Assembly (NCBI GenBank): GCA_963737545.1
Contig: CAVTTH010000003.1
Coordinates: 1,488,001 to 1,552,000, forward strand
DNA: 64,000 bases
DNA from: CAVTTH01 sp963737545
GTDB taxonomy: Bacteria > Verrucomicrobiota > Verrucomicrobiia > Chthoniobacterales > UBA10450
Direction: 5' to 3'
Of the stretch, positions 43,004 through 51,784 are shown in pieces. The position numbers and the translations under genes are program-made. Within the stretch, counting starts at the first letter, position 1; the number at the start of each line of letters is the position of its first letter. The notes beneath the pieces are model-generated. The model saw nothing but the letters and a program-made list of their open reading frames with translations. It did no database searches and was not told the origin of the DNA.

Positions 43004-44531
43004 GAAAAAGGCCGGGAAGTGCTTTCTCGTGGGCGCCGGACCGGGCGACCTCGGATTGGTAACGCTGCGCGCAAAGGAGTGTATCGAGCAGGCGGATCTC
43101 ATTGTTTACGACTACCTGTCGAATCCCGAAATGCTTGGCTGGGCGCGTGAAACGGCTGAGATCATCTACGTCGGCAAGAAGGCTGGCGCACATACGCTTT
43201 CACAGGATCAAATCAACGCGCTCCTGGTCGAAAAGGCGTCGGCCGGAAATCAGGTGGTCCGATTAAAAGGCGGTGATCCGTTTGTGTTCGGGCGCGGGGG
43301 CGAAGAAGCGGAAGCGCTCGCGCAGGCGAAAATTTCGTTCGAGGTCGTACCCGGAGTTACATCGGCGATCGCAGGGCCGGCGTATGCGGGAATTCCCATC
43401 ACGCATCGCGAACAAAACTCTCACGTGACTTTTTTTACCGGACACGAGGATCCGGGGAAGACGGAAAGTTCAATTGATTTTGCAGCGCTGGCGAAACTTG
43501 GCGGGACCCAGGTGATGCTGATGGGTGTGGAGCGAATCGAAGCGATCGCGAAGCGGATGCTCGACTCGGGTATGCGAGCGGACCTGCCAGTCGCGCTGGT
43601 GCGGTGGGCAACGACCGGACGTCAGGAGACGCTGGTCGGAACTCTGAGCGACATCGCGCAACGGGTGAAGACCGCGAGATTCGAGGCGCCGGCGGTAGCG
43701 GTGTTTGGGGATGTCGTGTCGCTGCGAGAAAAGCTGAATTGGTATGAGGCCCGCCCGCTTTCCGGCAAGCGGATCGTCGTCACGCGGACCCGACAGCAAG
43801 CCGGCGTGCTGAGTCGGGAATTGCGTTTGCTCGGGGCCGACGTTTTGGAATTGCCAACAATCCGGATCGAACCCCCCAAGGATCTCCGCGAATTCGCTGA
43901 ACTGGTTCAGGACGCGCACACGTACGATTGGATCGTCTTTACCAGTCCGAACGGCGTGACGGCGTTCTTCGACCTCTTTTACAAACTCTACGACGATGCC
44001 CGCGAGATCGGCGGCGCGCGGATCGCGGCCATCGGTCCGGCGACGGCTCAGCGGGTGAAGGATTATCACCTCCATGTCGATCTCCAGCCCGAAGAATTCG
44101 TGGCCGAGGCGATCGTTCGCGAATTCAAGAGGGAAGGAGGTGTGGAGAATCTACGAATTTTGCTCGCGCGCGCAGAGAAGGCGCGAGACGTGCTACCCAA
44201 AGAGCTCTCTGCGTGGGGAGCAATCGTGGATCAAGGTTTCGCTTATCGAACGGTAGCCGAGACGCGCGACATTACTGGCGCGCGGCGCCGCCTATTGGAC
44301 GAAGGCGCAGATCTGATCACCTTCACCAGCTCCTCGACAGTGGAAAACTTCCTCGCTCTCGGGCTGCCCTGGCCGAAAGGGATGCAAATTGCCAGCATCG
44401 GTCCGATCACGTCGAAGACCGTGCGCGAGCATGGCCTTAAAGTCGACGTGGAAGCACGGCGACACGACATCCCGGCCTTGGTGGAGACGATCAGAAACTT
44501 TTACAAGAAAGGGCAATCAAGTAATGGGTAG
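42993..44531 (+). CDS. cobA-hemD: Uroporphyrinogen-III C-methyltransferase / uroporphyrinogen-III synthase fusion
   Basis: 512 residues. Residues ~1-250 are a SUMT/CobA methyltransferase with FLVGAGPGDLGLVTLRA, VRLKGGDPFVFGRGGEE and GITHRE-like PITHREQNS. Residues ~255-512 are a HemD uroporphyrinogen-III synthase (GKRIVVTRTRQQAG, FTSPNGVTAFF, and the late ITFTSSSTVENF). One chain therefore closes the ring and methylates C-2 and C-7 towards precorrin-2/sirohaem. Such fusions occur in several bacterial phyla. It overlaps hemC at the start and the grpE-like gene at the end. Confidence 0.93.
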   Translation: MADKKKAGKCFLVGAGPGDLGLVTLRAKECIEQADLIVYDYLSNPEMLGWARETAEIIYVGKKAGAHTLSQDQINALLVEKASAGNQVVRLKGGDPFVFGRGGEEAEALAQAKISFEVVPGVTSAIAGPAYAGIPITHREQNSHVTFFTGHEDPGKTESSIDFAALAKLGGTQVMLMGVERIEAIAKRMLDSGMRADLPVALVRWATTGRQETLVGTLSDIAQRVKTARFEAPAVAVFGDVVSLREKLNWYEARPLSGKRIVVTRTRQQAGVLSRELRLLGADVLELPTIRIEPPKDLREFAELVQDAHTYDWIVFTSPNGVTAFFDLFYKLYDDAREIGGARIAAIGPATAQRVKDYHLHVDLQPEEFVAEAIVREFKREGGVENLRILLARAEKARDVLPKELSAWGAIVDQGFAYRTVAETRDITGARRRLLDEGADLITFTSSSTVENFLALGLPWPKGMQIASIGPITSKTVREHGLKVDVEARRHDIPALVETIRNFYKKGQSSNG

Positions 44532-45249
44532 TGGGATAAGGATCGAGGATGAGTTTGCTTCCACCATGCAGCAATTGAGCGCGGAGGCGGCAAAGTCGTT
44601 CTCGGGAGATACGCCTCAGGGGCAAACTGCCAAACTGAGTGAGCAGATGGGCCAGATGATACAGGAGTTTCGGACCCTGGGATCGCGAGTGCAGAATCTT
44701 GAGATCACCTTGCAGAAACGCTTTCAGGCGATTTCCGACTCCATGCCCCGGACTGAAGCGTTCGACTTCGGGCCTCAGCTGACAAAAATGGAGGACCAGA
44801 TCAGCGCGATCCGTAACACCGAGAGTGTGAACCAGCGGCTCTTTGATACGCTGCACGAAGAGCTGATCAATTATCGCGACAATTTTCTGCGGGAATCACT
44901 GCAAAAGCCTTTCATCCGCGATTTGATCGTCTTGTTTGATGACCTGACCGGCTTGTTGGGGCAGCTGGAAACTGCCGCGAAGCGTGAATCCGATGGAGGA
45001 TCGGTTTCTCTCTGGCGTAACAATCTTGAGAACGCGATTCATTCCATCGTGGAAATCCTGCATCGACTCGAAGTGAGCGAGATCGAGCAGAAGGAAAAGG
45101 TGGACCGCACCTATCACCGCGTCGTCACTTTCGAGCCGGCTGATTTTGCCGAGGAAGACGGCCGGATTGTGATGCGAATCCGCCGTGGATTCCTCTGGCG
45201 CGGCAAGGTTCTGCGACCGGAAGAAGTAATCGCGAAGCGCTTCAACTAG
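44524..45249 (+). CDS. GrpE-like nucleotide exchange factor
   Basis: 241 residues from ATG 44524, overlapping the cobA-hemD stop by 8 bp. The first ~125 residues are helical and polar with coiled-coil tendency (RVQNLEITLQKRFQ). The last ~110 match the GrpE head: DLIVLFDDLTGLLGQ, then VVTFEPADFAEEDGRIVMRIRRGF. It releases ADP from a partner Hsp70, and the next gene is an Hsp70. It is longer in the helical part and differs from housekeeping GrpE, suggesting a dedicated partner of the local Hsp70. Confidence 0.75.
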   Translation: MGSGIRIEDEFASTMQQLSAEAAKSFSGDTPQGQTAKLSEQMGQMIQEFRTLGSRVQNLEITLQKRFQAISDSMPRTEAFDFGPQLTKMEDQISAIRNTESVNQRLFDTLHEELINYRDNFLRESLQKPFIRDLIVLFDDLTGLLGQLETAAKRESDGGSVSLWRNNLENAIHSIVEILHRLEVSEIEQKEKVDRTYHRVVTFEPADFAEEDGRIVMRIRRGFLWRGKVLRPEEVIAKRFN

Positions 45250-45318
45250 CGCGTTTCAGGTCGTTCCAAAATTCTGCCTGATCGCCTTAAGGCGCGTCGG
45301 CGGAATTCCCCCTCGTAT

Positions 45319-45335
45319 TCGGCATGGAAACTGCA
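45319..45335 (+). promoter_or_regulatory. Possible sigma-54-type promoter before Hsp70
   Basis: CGGCATGGAAACTGCA has the GG and GC dinucleotides separated by 10 bases, as in -24/-12 promoters, about 50 bp before the Hsp70 ATG. Only the spacing and core dinucleotides match well; the call is tentative. Confidence 0.25.
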
Positions 45336-45384
45336 TTTACGAAGGGCTCACATCCTTCGCAATTCAAATTCTCCTTTAACGCGT

Positions 45385-46947
45385 ATGGCTCATCGAAAAG
45401 CAGTCGGAATCGATCTCGGAACAACCTTCTCTGCCGTTGCCCACATCGACCCCTACGGGAAGGCGCAAATCATCCCGAACGCAGAAAGCGAGCGGATCAC
45501 GCCTTCGGTGATTCTCTTCGACAACGGGAAGGCCATTATTGGCACGCTGGCGAAAAACAACTCGGTGGCCGAGCCGGAACAGGTTGTCGATTTCGTGAAG
45601 CGCGAGATGGGGAAACCGAAGGAGCAGTTTCAACGCGAAATCGACGGGAAAACCTATTCCGCGGAGGAACTTTCCGCTCTGATCTTGAAAAAGCTCAGAG
45701 CCGACGCGGAAAAGTATCTGAAGGAGGCGGTGACCGACGCAGTCATTACCGTCCCAGCCTATTTTAATGACGCGGAACGAACGGCGACTATTACGGCAGG
45801 ACAACTGGCGGGACTGAATGTTCTCCAGATCATCAATGAACCCACAGCAGCGGCGCTGGCCTACGGCCTGGATAAGCTCGATCAGGATCAAACCGTTTTC
45901 GTTTTCGATCTGGGCGGGGGCACTTTCGACGTCACGATCATGCGCATCGAGGATCACACGATCAAGATGCTCGCGACCAATGGCGATCACCGGCTCGGCG
46001 GAAAGGATTGGGACGATGTTATCGTCAATCACGTGGCCGAGGAGTTTGATCGGGCGCACGGCGAAAATCCGCTCCTAAACCTGGCGAGCTATCAGGATCT
46101 GCAAAGCCGGGCGCTTGCCGCCAAGATTCAGTTGAGCAGCCGGCCCCACACAACGGTTGTTCACAGTCACAATGGACAAAGTGTAAAGGTTGACCTGACC
46201 CGCGAAGAATTCGAACGCCGGACGCGTCAGTTAATGGAGAAGTGCAAAACCATCTGTGAAATGGTGATGCAGGAAGCGGAGATGAAATGGGACGAAATCG
46301 ACAAGGTATTGCTCGTCGGTGGAATGACGCGGATGCCAATGGTGCGCGACATGATCTCCAAACTCTCCTGCGCACCTCTGATTGACGATGTGAATCCGGA
46401 CGAGGCGGTCTCGATCGGCGCGGCGCTCCAGGCTGTTCTCTCGTTGCTGGAAGAAGAGGACATTTCCGGAGAGAAATTCCTGCCGGAGGACACGCGGCAG
46501 CAATTTTCCGGACGGGAAGGCGGCCTGATTCAAGTGACTGATATCACCTCGCACACACTCGGCGTCGTGCTCTGGGATGAAGGTCAACTCGAGGAATATG
46601 TTTTTCCGATGATTCGCAAGATGACCGCAATTCCGGCATCGGCGAAGAACTCCTTCGGCACCGCGACCGCAAATATGGAACGCGCGATTGTTCGGGTAGT
46701 CGAAGGCGAGAGTTCGATTCCCGGAGAGTGCACTCCGCTCGGAATTTGCGATGTGGAACTGCCGCCGTTTCTCCCCAAGGGTTCGCCGGTCGAACTGACT
46801 TATCAGTATAACGCGAATCAGGTCCTCGAAGTCGCCGTGGCGGCGGCAGGCAACACCGCGAAAGTCTCGATCCAGCGCAATACCGGCCTCGCACCGAGTG
46901 AGATCAGCAAGGCCGCGGTCGGATTAGGGACGATCAAAGTCGCGTAG
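45385..46947 (+). CDS. Hsp70-family chaperone, short lidless form
   Basis: 520 residues. The actin-like ATPase domain is complete: GIDLGTTFSAVAHI, VITVPAYFNDAERTAT, INEPTAAALAYGL, VFDLGGGTFDVTI and LLVGGMTRMPMVRDM. The beta-sandwich substrate domain follows (SHTLGVVLWDEG onward), but the chain ends about 40 residues after it without the helical lid present in DnaK (~638 residues). This resembles HscC-like specialised Hsp70s. It sits between a GrpE-like gene and a J-like gene (5 bp downstream). Confidence 0.87.
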   Translation: MAHRKAVGIDLGTTFSAVAHIDPYGKAQIIPNAESERITPSVILFDNGKAIIGTLAKNNSVAEPEQVVDFVKREMGKPKEQFQREIDGKTYSAEELSALILKKLRADAEKYLKEAVTDAVITVPAYFNDAERTATITAGQLAGLNVLQIINEPTAAALAYGLDKLDQDQTVFVFDLGGGTFDVTIMRIEDHTIKMLATNGDHRLGGKDWDDVIVNHVAEEFDRAHGENPLLNLASYQDLQSRALAAKIQLSSRPHTTVVHSHNGQSVKVDLTREEFERRTRQLMEKCKTICEMVMQEAEMKWDEIDKVLLVGGMTRMPMVRDMISKLSCAPLIDDVNPDEAVSIGAALQAVLSLLEEEDISGEKFLPEDTRQQFSGREGGLIQVTDITSHTLGVVLWDEGQLEEYVFPMIRKMTAIPASAKNSFGTATANMERAIVRVVEGESSIPGECTPLGICDVELPPFLPKGSPVELTYQYNANQVLEVAVAAAGNTAKVSIQRNTGLAPSEISKAAVGLGTIKVA

Positions 46948-46952
46948 CAGAG

Positions 46953-47762
46953 ATGGTCAAGTGCGAGATCACGTTTCCAATCCCATTACCCGACGATCCG
47001 CAAAAGTGGGATGGCTGGAACAAATATAAGTCCCCCAACTTCTATGAACGGCTCTGCCTGGATCCGGAAACGAATCCCAGTAATGAGCTGATCGAAGAAC
47101 ATTGCCGCGAACTGTTGCGCTGGTGGCAAAAGAAACTGCCGCTCAAAAACCAGCCCAGTAACCCAATTACCCAGCTTCTGCGACCCGGGCTCGATGAGTC
47201 GTCCCGCTATCTCACCGAAGCCCGGGTAGAGCTGCTCGATCCAGAGCGGCGACGGGAGGTGGACGATGATATTGCCGCTCAGGCGCACGAGCAATCCGTC
47301 GCCGAGTTCCACAAGTTTCTCGCGTTTGCCCTCATCGACGGCGTACTGACAGCGGAGGAGGAGAGGAGCCTCTGGCGGTTCGGGGCGGAACACGGATTGA
47401 CCGTCGAAGAGATGAATTCTCTCGTTGAAGCCGAACTCGAGAAGAGGGGCGCCAAGCGCGCCGACCCGGTAAGCGCGGCTGCGCCCGCGCCCAAACCTGC
47501 GCGACCGGCTGGCCGCCGCATGCGCTCGCTCCACCCCAAAGACGATTTCCTGCGCATCCTGCGCCTGAGTGGGTTGGACGGCAGTTCGATGACAGACGAC
47601 CAGCGGGATGCTTTTATCAACATGGCCGAGAATCTCGGTCTGGATGCCGGCGAAGCGGAAGATTTGGTTGATGTTTTTTTGGACGAAGTGGATCAGCTCG
47701 CTCCCACCGGGGCCGCTGCCCCGCCGCCCCCCGCCCGTCAAGGTAGTTGCACCCGCGCCTAA
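46953..47762 (+). CDS. J-like and TerB-like domain protein (N-terminal part of a frameshifted gene)
   Basis: 269 residues as read. Residues ~20-100 (YERLCLDPETNPSNELIEEH and ARVELLDPERRREVDDDI) have the helical pattern of a J domain, with KLP where HPD should be. Two repeats follow, ~115-165 (FHKFLAFALIDGVLTAEEE) and ~195-245 (FLRILRLSGLDGSSMTDDQ), resembling TerB-like acidic helical domains. The last ~15 residues after the proline run are probably out of frame, because a sensible continuation (VKVVAPAPKEIPAEP) occurs in the next frame. The gene follows the Hsp70 by 5 bp and probably encodes its partner. Confidence 0.7.
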   Translation: MVKCEITFPIPLPDDPQKWDGWNKYKSPNFYERLCLDPETNPSNELIEEHCRELLRWWQKKLPLKNQPSNPITQLLRPGLDESSRYLTEARVELLDPERRREVDDDIAAQAHEQSVAEFHKFLAFALIDGVLTAEEERSLWRFGAEHGLTVEEMNSLVEAELEKRGAKRADPVSAAAPAPKPARPAGRRMRSLHPKDDFLRILRLSGLDGSSMTDDQRDAFINMAENLGLDAGEAEDLVDVFLDEVDQLAPTGAAAPPPPARQGSCTRA

Positions 47763-48567
47763 AGAGATTCCAGCGGAGCCTGTATCCGAACCAATCGTCA
47801 CCGAGGGCGAACAGAATCGTTATGCGAACTTTGAGAATTCCATCGGCGGCCAAATGTATTTCATCCCATCGGGGGAATTCACCATGGGTTCAGAAGAGGC
47901 GGACGCGGCCCCCAACGAGCGCCCTTTGACGCGAATCACGCTCAACCGTTTTTACATGGCGCGGTACTTGATCACGAATGCGCAATACGAGCAATTTGAT
48001 CCGGGTCATGCCCGAAAGCGGGCTCCTGGAGCCGGCGATAATCATCCGGTCATTTATGTAAGCAGTCTGGACGCGATGAAATTCTGCCAGTGGCTCACGA
48101 CTCGGGAACGGAAGAAGTATCGCCTGCCGACGGAGGCGGAGTGGGAATATGCCGCTCGGGGAACAGATGGCCGGAAATATCCCTGGGGTAATTTTTCCGA
48201 TCGCAACAATGTGGCCAATTTTGCTGATCGAAACACGGTGTTTGCGTGGAGCGATCGTGACATCGACGATGGATATCCGGAAAGCTCGCCCGTCGGCGCA
48301 TTCCCGCTCGGAGCCAGTTATTTCAGAATCGATGACATGGCCGGAAACGTTTGGGAATGGTGCCTCGATTACTTCGAAGCTTATCGTGGCGCCCCAAAGA
48401 CAAATCCCCGAGGCCCCACCGCAGGGATGAAGCGTGTTTACCGCGGGGGCAGTTGGAAATCGCGTTTCAACAGTTTGCGGGCGACCGCCCGCGGATCGAA
48501 CGCTCCGAATTACTCGTGCAACGATCTTGGCTTCCGGGTCGTGTGTGAGTGCGACAAAGAGGGCTGA
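47608..48567 (+). CDS. FGE-sulfatase (SUMF1) domain protein (C-terminal part of a frameshifted gene)
   Basis: The open frame starts at ATG 47608, but meaningful protein begins after the C6 run at 47727-47732. From there a Pro/Glu linker leads to a complete SUMF1/FGE-type domain: IPSGEFTMGSEEADAAPNE, YRLPTEAEWEYAARG, MAGNVWEWCLDYF, YRGGSWKSRFNSLRATARG and LGFRVVCE. Canonical formylglycine-generating enzymes need a specific Cys pair near the C-terminus; I cannot confirm it here, so a non-catalytic binding role is as likely. With the preceding part it would form one ~540-residue protein. Confidence 0.7.
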   Translation: MLLSTWPRISVWMPAKRKIWLMFFWTKWISSLPPGPLPRRPPPVKVVAPAPKEIPAEPVSEPIVTEGEQNRYANFENSIGGQMYFIPSGEFTMGSEEADAAPNERPLTRITLNRFYMARYLITNAQYEQFDPGHARKRAPGAGDNHPVIYVSSLDAMKFCQWLTTRERKKYRLPTEAEWEYAARGTDGRKYPWGNFSDRNNVANFADRNTVFAWSDRDIDDGYPESSPVGAFPLGASYFRIDDMAGNVWEWCLDYFEAYRGAPKTNPRGPTAGMKRVYRGGSWKSRFNSLRATARGSNAPNYSCNDLGFRVVCECDKEG

Positions 48568-48637
48568 TAACAGCTGCGGCTGCGCTCTTTCGCGCTGGCC
48601 GTCCTGAATTCCCAGGTACTGCGACTCGGGGCGGCGA

Positions 48638-48835
48638 TCAGGAAGGATTGAAACGGAACTTGGTTCGGCCGCGTTTTGCGTTGGCCTTGGCTTTACGCCG
48701 ACTCTTCTGATTGGGTGTCTCGAAGGCCCTCAACCGGCGGACTTCTTCAAGGATTCCCTCGGCATCCAGCTTGTTCTTCAGCCGTTTCAGGGCGCGATCC
48801 ACAGGCTCGCCTTTACGAACAATAACTTCTGGCAT
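48638..48835 (-). CDS. rpsU: 30S ribosomal protein S21
   Basis: 65 residues from ATG 48835 (MPEVIVRKGEPVDRALKRL), normal for S21, with a Lys/Arg-rich C-terminus (RRKAKANAKRGRTKFRFNPS). The frame is open far upstream but only this part is S21-like. S21 helps mRNA binding to the 30S subunit. The gene is downstream of secDF on the same strand, with a ~100 bp gap, and converges on the FGE gene. Confidence 0.92.
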   Translation of the reverse strand: MPEVIVRKGEPVDRALKRLKNKLDAEGILEEVRRLRAFETPNQKSRRKAKANAKRGRTKFRFNPS

Positions 48836-48935
48836 GGTGGGTTTCTTCCTAAAAGGTTGGAACAGTATTAGTCGGTCGGTGACGCGGAGCCTACTCGGGC
48901 AAGCAGCCACCGTCAACTTTTGTGAAAAACTTTCG

Positions 48936-51278
48936 TTAAGCGGCCCCAGCGGGCTTCGCGGACGCCGCCTTTTCGGCCAGTTCTCGCCGGAGAGAACTAG
49001 CACTACCCCCGCGCGCACGCGTCCACCAGAGAACGATCGGAGAGGCAATGAAAATGGACGAATAGGTGCCGACTACGACCCCGATGATAATTGCCAGCGC
49101 GAAATCTCGCAGGACCGGGCCGCCAAAGAAAAACAGGCAAAGAATCGGGATCAATGTGACACCACTCGTGAGGATGGTTCGGCTCAGCGTCTGGTTGATG
49201 CTCTCGTTCATGATTTGCTCGATCGAGCCTTTTCGTCCGCTCCGCAGGCCTTCGCGGATTCGGTCATACACAACGATCGTGTCGTTGATCGAATAACCGG
49301 CAATCGTGAGCACGGCACCGACCATCGTAAGAGTCAATTCCCGGCCGAGAAGTGAGAACATGCCCACGGTGATCAGAACGTCGTGAAGCAGGGCGACGAT
49401 GGCACCCACCGCAAACGAAAGTTCGAAGCGGATCGTGACGAAGATGAGAATCCCGAGAATTCCCAGCCCAAGCGCCCAAAGCGAACTCTTCGCCAGTTCA
49501 CCACCGACCAGGGCACCGACACGTTCCGCGCGCTCGACCTTGAACTGGGCTTCGGAAAGGGCCGGTATCACCTGCTTCTCGATCGCCTCGCTTGTGTTGA
49601 TCGGGCTGCGGATGGTGATGTAAGTTTTGCCGCCCTGCTGGGATTGCTGGATCGGTTCACCTTCGAGATGAAGCGGCTTTAATGCCTCGCGAACCTGCGC
49701 CACCGAGACATCGTGCGTCGAACTCAAGGTCACCAGATCTCCGCCCTTGAAATCCACTCCGAAGTTGCGGTCACCTCGAACGACAAAGGCCGTGGCTCCC
49801 GCGATGATCAATGCCAGGGAGAACATCACAGCAACGAAACCTTTGCCGAGGAAGTTGATATTTTGCGACGAGATCAGGTGCATCATCGAGATGCGTTTGA
49901 CCTTCCCGCTGTCGACAAACCAACTGAATAGGTTCCGGCCCACGATCAAAGCCGTGAAGAGGGAAGCGAGGATACCGAGCGTAAGCGAGATGGCGAAACC
50001 CTTGACTGGTCCGCTCGCTTTCCAAAAGAGAATCGCGGCCGTAATCAAAGTGGTAACATTGGCGTCAAAAATTGAACTGAACGCCTTTTGGTAAGCCGCT
50101 TGCACCGCGACTTTAAGTGATTTTCCCAGCGCGAGTTCTTCGCGCAATCGTTCGTAAACGAGCACGCTGGCGTCGACCGCGAGGCCGATGGTCAGAATAA
50201 TGCCGGCGATCCCGGGAAGAGTGAGGACGAAGTTGAACATGCTGAGCGCGCCCATGAGCAGGATGATGTTGACGATGAGCGCGAGGTTCGCGATCAGGCC
50301 CGCGAACTTGTAGTAGATCTGAACCAATACCAGCGTCAGTGCCAGACCGACCAAACCGGCGATGATGCTCGCCCGGATCGAATCGTATCCGAGAGTGGGG
50401 GAGACGCTGCGTTCTTCCTCCACACTTACCGGAGTCTGCAATGGATTCTCAAGGACGCTGGCCAACCCGCGCGCCTCCTTTTCTTCGAAGTGGCCAGTAA
50501 TGATCGCGTCGCCACCGTAAATCGCCGTGTTAATGCGCGGCGCCGATTGAATCACGCCATCGAGCACAATGGCGAAACGATGACCGACATTCGCCTCGGT
50601 AATCTTGCCGAACAATTTTCCGCCTTCACTGTCGAACTTGAGCTGCACCGTCCAGCCGTCGTTGCCGTAATAGGCGTGCGATTCGGTCACGCGATCGCCG
50701 CCGAGATCCGCTTTCTTCTTCACTAGCAAGCGCTCTTCGGTCGGCTTCTGACCCTCGCCACGCTCCATCTTGTAGGTCTCGATCCGATATTCGGGTGGAA
50801 TCACCTCCGTGCCTGCGTCGATGGCGCGCAGACGGTCCCCGTTATCCGGATAAACCATGCGAAATTCGAGTTTCGCGACACGGGAAAGCTGTTCGCGGGC
50901 CTCAATGATTTTCTCCGGATCCAACCCCGGGATTTGGACGAGAATGCGATCCTTCCCCACCGGGCTGATCACGGGCTCGCCGCCGCCAAAGTAATCGACG
51001 CGTTTGCGAATGACTTCGACCGCCTGATCGAGCATGACTTTGGTGACTGGCTTATCGCCTTCCATCAGCCGAATCAAAAACGAAGTCCCGCCTTGGATAT
51101 CGAGGCCGAGCTGGATCTTCTTCTTCGGTGGATAAATGGTCACCAGACTGAACGCAACCAGAAGGACCATCAGCAGCGTCGCCAGAACGCGTTTCCGCAC
51201 CCCGAAATCGGTGGCGAAGTACCAGCCGAAAAGAATTAAAAGGACGAGACCGACGAAAAATGTAAACGCGGGGGTCAT
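48936..51278 (-). CDS. secDF: Fused protein translocase subunit SecDF
   Basis: 780 residues combining SecD (~1-465) and SecF (~475-760). The SecD part has QLGLDIQGGTSFLIRL, the large periplasmic P1 region and membrane helices with GLAVDASVLVYERLREE. The SecF part has NFGVDFKGGDLV and GYSINDTIVVYDRIREG. It uses the proton gradient to complete preprotein export with SecYEG. SecD and SecF are fused in several phyla. yajC lies just upstream (37-bp gap) and tgt before that, the classical tgt-yajC-secDF order. Confidence 0.95.
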   Translation of the reverse strand: MTPAFTFFVGLVLLILFGWYFATDFGVRKRVLATLLMVLLVAFSLVTIYPPKKKIQLGLDIQGGTSFLIRLMEGDKPVTKVMLDQAVEVIRKRVDYFGGGEPVISPVGKDRILVQIPGLDPEKIIEAREQLSRVAKLEFRMVYPDNGDRLRAIDAGTEVIPPEYRIETYKMERGEGQKPTEERLLVKKKADLGGDRVTESHAYYGNDGWTVQLKFDSEGGKLFGKITEANVGHRFAIVLDGVIQSAPRINTAIYGGDAIITGHFEEKEARGLASVLENPLQTPVSVEEERSVSPTLGYDSIRASIIAGLVGLALTLVLVQIYYKFAGLIANLALIVNIILLMGALSMFNFVLTLPGIAGIILTIGLAVDASVLVYERLREELALGKSLKVAVQAAYQKAFSSIFDANVTTLITAAILFWKASGPVKGFAISLTLGILASLFTALIVGRNLFSWFVDSGKVKRISMMHLISSQNINFLGKGFVAVMFSLALIIAGATAFVVRGDRNFGVDFKGGDLVTLSSTHDVSVAQVREALKPLHLEGEPIQQSQQGGKTYITIRSPINTSEAIEKQVIPALSEAQFKVERAERVGALVGGELAKSSLWALGLGILGILIFVTIRFELSFAVGAIVALLHDVLITVGMFSLLGRELTLTMVGAVLTIAGYSINDTIVVYDRIREGLRSGRKGSIEQIMNESINQTLSRTILTSGVTLIPILCLFFFGGPVLRDFALAIIIGVVVGTYSSIFIASPIVLWWTRARGGSASSLRRELAEKAASAKPAGAA

Positions 51279-51315
51279 TCTGATTCTGTCATTCTAAAGG
51301 AACCCGGCCGCTCTC

Positions 51316-51639
51316 TTACCCGTCAGACTTCACCACATTCGTCACGGCGGACTTATCCATCTCGATTTTCACGTTATCGGCCACCTTCACGATCACCGTC
51401 GTCTCCTTCACGTTGGTGATGATGCCGTGAATGCCTGATGCAGTTACGACGCGGTCGCCCGTTTTCAGCGACGCAACGATGCGCTGTTGTTCTTTTTGCC
51501 GTCGCATCTGCGGACGAATCATCACGTAGTAAGCGAGAATGAAAATGAAAACAAACGGAAGCATTCCGATGAGTCCGGCACCGGGCGCGGCTGGACTGGC
51601 GGCGGGAGTTTGAGCGAGAAATAGGTGCAAAATAGGCAT
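51316..51639 (-). CDS. yajC: Preprotein translocase subunit YajC
   Basis: 107 residues from ATG 51639 (MPILHLFLAQTP). One membrane helix (~24-43, MLPFVFIFILAYYVMI) is followed by the signature RPQMRRQKEQ and a small beta domain (GDRVVTASGIHGIITNVK). It is a SecDF accessory at the inner membrane. It sits between tgt and secDF on the same strand. Confidence 0.93.
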   Translation of the reverse strand: MPILHLFLAQTPAASPAAPGAGLIGMLPFVFIFILAYYVMIRPQMRRQKEQQRIVASLKTGDRVVTASGIHGIITNVKETTVIVKVADNVKIEMDKSAVTNVVKSDG

Positions 51640-51718
51640 CGGGGAAATTTGAGCGAGGCGCACCTTAAGCGCGAACGCGTTCCCTGCAATTCAATTGTAA
51701 TTGTTCGGCTCTTCTAGG

Positions 51719-51741
51719 TGCCGCTGTCTCAGCGGCAGACC
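51719..51741. repeat. Dispersed hairpin repeat TGCCGCTGTCTCAGCGGCAGACC
   Basis: The stem GCCGCTG-TCT-CAGCGGC is perfect (7 bp, 3-base loop). It differs by one base from 34492-34514. It lies in the tgt-yajC gap (51640-51784), where it could modulate expression of the downstream sec genes. Confidence 0.7.
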
Positions 51742-51784
51742 GCAGTGACTTATCCTAGGATTCAAGCGCAAGATACGGCGGCAG

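Noticed and set aside
51719..51741. Rho-independent terminator of tgt
   Set aside because: The hairpin is good, but no T-run follows on either strand, and the same hairpin occurs at another locus, so I treat it as a repeat.
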